A stretch of 64,000 nucleotides of DNA from NCBI RefSeq assembly GCF_003337575.1, contig NZ_QPJM01000012.1:95812-159811 (forward strand). Reading direction: 5' to 3'. Below the pieces are notes generated by a model that saw only the letters and a program-made list of their open reading frames with translations, was not told the origin of the DNA and searched no databases. The translations under genes and the position numbers were made by a program. This DNA is from Phyllobacterium bourgognense (lineage in GTDB: Bacteria; Pseudomonadota; Alphaproteobacteria; Rhizobiales; Rhizobiaceae). Positions within the stretch are counted from its first letter, which is position 1. Each line of letters starts with the position of its first letter. Of this stretch, positions 60,956-64,000 are shown one piece after another.

Positions 60956-60982
60956 ACGTGTCAATGCGGCGGGAGGAAAGAA

Positions 60983-62365
60983 ATGACTGAGGCTAGAAAA
61001 TCGGTGTTCGCCCGAACAGCGCTCACGCCGAATGGCTGGGAGAACAATGTTCTGATCGAGATCGACAGTGCAGGACGCATTGGGTCGGTTGTCGTCGGGA
61101 ACGAGACTGCACCAAATGCTTACGCCGTCGATGTCCTGCTGCCGGCGCAGGCAAACCTCCACAGCCACACTTTCCAGCGGGCGATGGCCGGGCTTTCCGA
61201 AGCACGCAGCCCTGCGGGGCGCGACAGCTTCTGGACATGGCGCGAGATCATGTACCGGTTCCTCGACATTCTGGACCCTGACGACATCGAGGCGATTGCG
61301 GCCTTCGCCTTCGTCGAGATGCTGGAGTCCGGCTATTCCAGCGTTGCGGAATTTCACTATGTACATCACCAGCCGGGCGGACAGCCCTACGCCAACCTGG
61401 CAGAGTTGTCTGAACGGATCGCGGCGGCGGCGAGCGCCACAGGTATCGGCTTGACGCTGCTGCCGGTCGCCTACATACAAGGCGGCGTCGAAGGACGGGC
61501 ACTGGCGGGCGGGCAATTGCGCTTCGGCAATGATTTCGACCGCTATGCGAAACTGGCGGGACAGGCGCAGGAGGCCGCCAAAGCTGTCAGCGCCGACGCG
61601 GGTTTCGGCGTCGCGCCGCATTCGATCCGAGCCGTCAACGAACGCGATCTGAAGGCGCTGGAACAGCATTTTCGCGGCATGCCGTTCCACATTCATATTG
61701 CCGAGCAGATCCCGGAGATCGAAGAAGTCCAGGTGGCTTACGGACAGCGCTCGATGACATGGCTGCTCGACCATCTGCCGGTCAATGAGCGCTGGTGCCT
61801 GATCCACTCGACCCACATGACGCCGCAGGAAACGCAGCGCGTTGCGCAAAGCGGCGCGGTTGTCGGACTGTGTCCGGTCACCGAAGCCAATCTCGGCGAT
61901 GGCATATTCGACGGGGTGAATTATCTCGCCGCGGACGGGCGCTTTGGCACGGGATCCGACTCCAACATCCGCATCTCACCCTCGGAGGAACTCCGCCAGC
62001 TCGAATACAGCCAGCGTCTGCGCGATGTCTCCCGGGTTACGTTGTCAGTCGACGGCAAATCCTGTGGCCGCACGCTCTACGATACGGCGCTCGCCGGCGG
62101 TGCGCAGGCTCTCGGCCGCCTCGCGGGCAGTCTCGCGCCCGGCAACTGGGCCGACATGATCGCGATCGATGTTGAAAATCCGGCGCTGTTGGGGTTGAAC
62201 GGCGACCGGCTGCTCGACGGCTGGATCTTCGCGGGCGACCGCCACGCGGTCGGCGATGTCTGGTCAGCCGGACGGCATATGGTGCATGAAGGCCGCCACC
62301 GCGACCGGGATGCGATTTTCGCCGCCTATAAAGCGCGCCTGGCACCGATCCTCGCGAAAATCTGA
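60983..62365 (+). CDS. hutF: Formimidoylglutamate deiminase
   Basis: Fourth step: formiminoglutamate to formylglutamate plus ammonia, which commits this organism to the five-step route. The 460-residue amidohydrolase has LPAQANLHSHTFQRAMAGL (metal histidines), FHYVHHQPGG, GVAPHSIRAVN, HIHIAEQIPEIEEV, HSTHMTPQE and GTGSDSNIRISPSEELRQLEY. ATG 60983 with GGGAGGAAAG upstream. It is the only hut gene on the plus strand and likely shares the operator with hutI. mrp follows after 84 bases. Confidence 0.95.
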   Translation: MTEARKSVFARTALTPNGWENNVLIEIDSAGRIGSVVVGNETAPNAYAVDVLLPAQANLHSHTFQRAMAGLSEARSPAGRDSFWTWREIMYRFLDILDPDDIEAIAAFAFVEMLESGYSSVAEFHYVHHQPGGQPYANLAELSERIAAAASATGIGLTLLPVAYIQGGVEGRALAGGQLRFGNDFDRYAKLAGQAQEAAKAVSADAGFGVAPHSIRAVNERDLKALEQHFRGMPFHIHIAEQIPEIEEVQVAYGQRSMTWLLDHLPVNERWCLIHSTHMTPQETQRVAQSGAVVGLCPVTEANLGDGIFDGVNYLAADGRFGTGSDSNIRISPSEELRQLEYSQRLRDVSRVTLSVDGKSCGRTLYDTALAGGAQALGRLAGSLAPGNWADMIAIDVENPALLGLNGDRLLDGWIFAGDRHAVGDVWSAGRHMVHEGRHRDRDAIFAAYKARLAPILAKI

Positions 62366-62449
62366 CCGCACTTGCGCGGATAATGACCATTGGCGATTCG
62401 CTCCAACTGCACTATTTGAGTTGGAAGGAATGACAGGGATGGAATTGTA

Positions 62450-63680
<1,231 letters not shown>

Positions 63681-63682
<2 letters not shown>

Positions 63683-63786
63683 AGCAATTCCAGGAAAAGT
63701 GGGAGAACCGGTTTTCCGTCCGGAATTGCGAAAAACAAGGAGCTGGAGCAATTCCGCGATTGGAAGAAAAGCGGAAATACTCCAGC
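63681..63786. repeat. Two nested palindromic intergenic repeats after mrp
   Basis: The first unit, 63681-63730, has outer arms GCAATTCC (63684-63691) and GGAATTGC (63722-63729) and inner arms GGAAAA (63693-63698) and TTTTCC (63712-63717). The second, 63742-63786, has 16-bp arms with two mismatches (GCTGGAGCAATTCCGC and GCGGAAATACTCCAGC). Both share GAGCAATTCC. A related AGAGCAATTCC repeat is familiar from many Rhizobiales intergenic regions; the identification is by memory. Confidence 0.7.
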
Positions 63787-63807
63787 AGCCCTTCGCTTTA
63801 CTGTCTC

Positions 63808-63840
63808 AAAACCCGTCATTTTTCATGGCGGGTTTTATTG
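63808..63840 (+). terminator. Intrinsic terminator downstream of mrp
   Basis: Arms AAAACCCGTCAT (63808-63819) and ATGGCGGGTTTT (63825-63836) form a stem with one G-U pair, a 5-base loop, then TTTTATTG. Confidence 0.85.
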
Positions 63841-64000
63841 TTTGACGGACTTTCGATTGGTTCATTCTCTTAGACTTAAGGCGAATTGACTCCTGTCCGC
63901 TGGAGCGAATTAATCACAGACTCTTATTTAATCGGCTTAAACCGCCCTGGGAGGAGCGCGGTTTCAAGCATGGTTGGTTGCAACCACCCTCGCGCCCTGA
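63841..64000. other. Right edge of window, no supported gene
   Basis: The last 160 bases show no gene. A 12-bp palindrome TGGTTGCAACCA lies at 63975-63986. An ATG at 63969 with GGAGG about 15 bases upstream could open a gene that continues past the edge, but the spacing is poor and too little is visible. Confidence 0.4.

Overview
The window reads as ordinary chromosome of an alphaproteobacterium in the order Hyphomicrobiales/Rhizobiales, most likely Brucellaceae or Phyllobacteriaceae. The main grounds are a giant cyclic beta-1,2-glucan synthase of about 2866 residues (close to the length known for Brucella Cgs), a rhizobial-type lptCAB-rpoN-hpf-ptsN block, the nfu-uspA-trpS-murJ-glnD-mutS-olsB-lspA run, an OlsB-type ornithine-lipid acyltransferase, and an ROK-controlled xylose locus. 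GC content looks moderately high (estimated by eye, not computed). I see no rRNA, tRNA or CRISPR array. Mobile traces are one partial tyrosine recombinase at the left edge, one MITE-like element, and several palindromic intergenic repeats.

Layout. 1-3.5 kb: 3' part of a tyrosine recombinase, then a class A penicillin-binding protein. 3.5-6.5 kb: glycerol kinase and a divergent SDR oxidoreductase, flanked by repeat-rich intergenic DNA. 6.5-14 kb: a two-armed xylose locus, with xylR-like ROK repressor, xylB and xylA on the minus strand and the ABC transporter xylF-xylH-xylG on the plus strand, ending in a clear intrinsic terminator. 14-27.7 kb: a co-directional minus-strand run of housekeeping genes: two rRNA methyltransferase-like genes, lspA, olsB, mutS, glnD, murJ, a VOC protein, trpS, a universal stress protein and an Nfu-type Fe-S scaffold. 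27.7-30.7 kb: ornithine cyclodeaminase-like gene, a MITE-like element, a LapA-domain protein, ihfB and sppA. 31-36.4 kb: LPS transport genes lptC, lptA and lptB, then sigma-54, ribosome hibernation factor and PTS-Ntr EIIA. 36.4-45.6 kb: a Fur-family regulator and the cyclic glucan synthase. 45.9-49.7 kb: sulfate ABC transporter operon sbp-cysT-cysW-cysA. 50-51 kb: a small cluster of unrecognised genes centred on a cysteine-rich protein. 51.1-54.1 kb: a copper-associated operon (DUF2946, PepSY membrane protein, PCuAC, SCO). 54.3-62.4 kb: complete five-step histidine utilisation genes, hutI-H-G-U-D-C with hutF divergent. 62.4-64 kb: Mrp/ApbC P-loop protein, then repeats and a terminator.

How the genes work together. 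XylFHG would import xylose, XylA and XylB convert it to xylulose-5-phosphate, and the ROK repressor sits between the two arms. HutH, HutU, HutI, HutF and HutG take histidine to glutamate and formate through formylglutamate; HutC is the expected repressor, and a perfect 14-bp palindrome lies between hutI and hutF. PtsN, GlnD and RpoN are three nitrogen-control proteins within the window. Translational overlaps (ATGA, GTGA, TGATG, TAATG) are common, supporting several of the operons and deciding several start codons.

I did not find a convincing undescribed multi-gene system. The best candidates for a second look are the MITE that supplies the lapA-like stop codon and occupies the expected promoter position of the cyclodeaminase gene, and the unrecognised cysteine-rich gene with two small companion ORFs at 50.0-50.9 kb.
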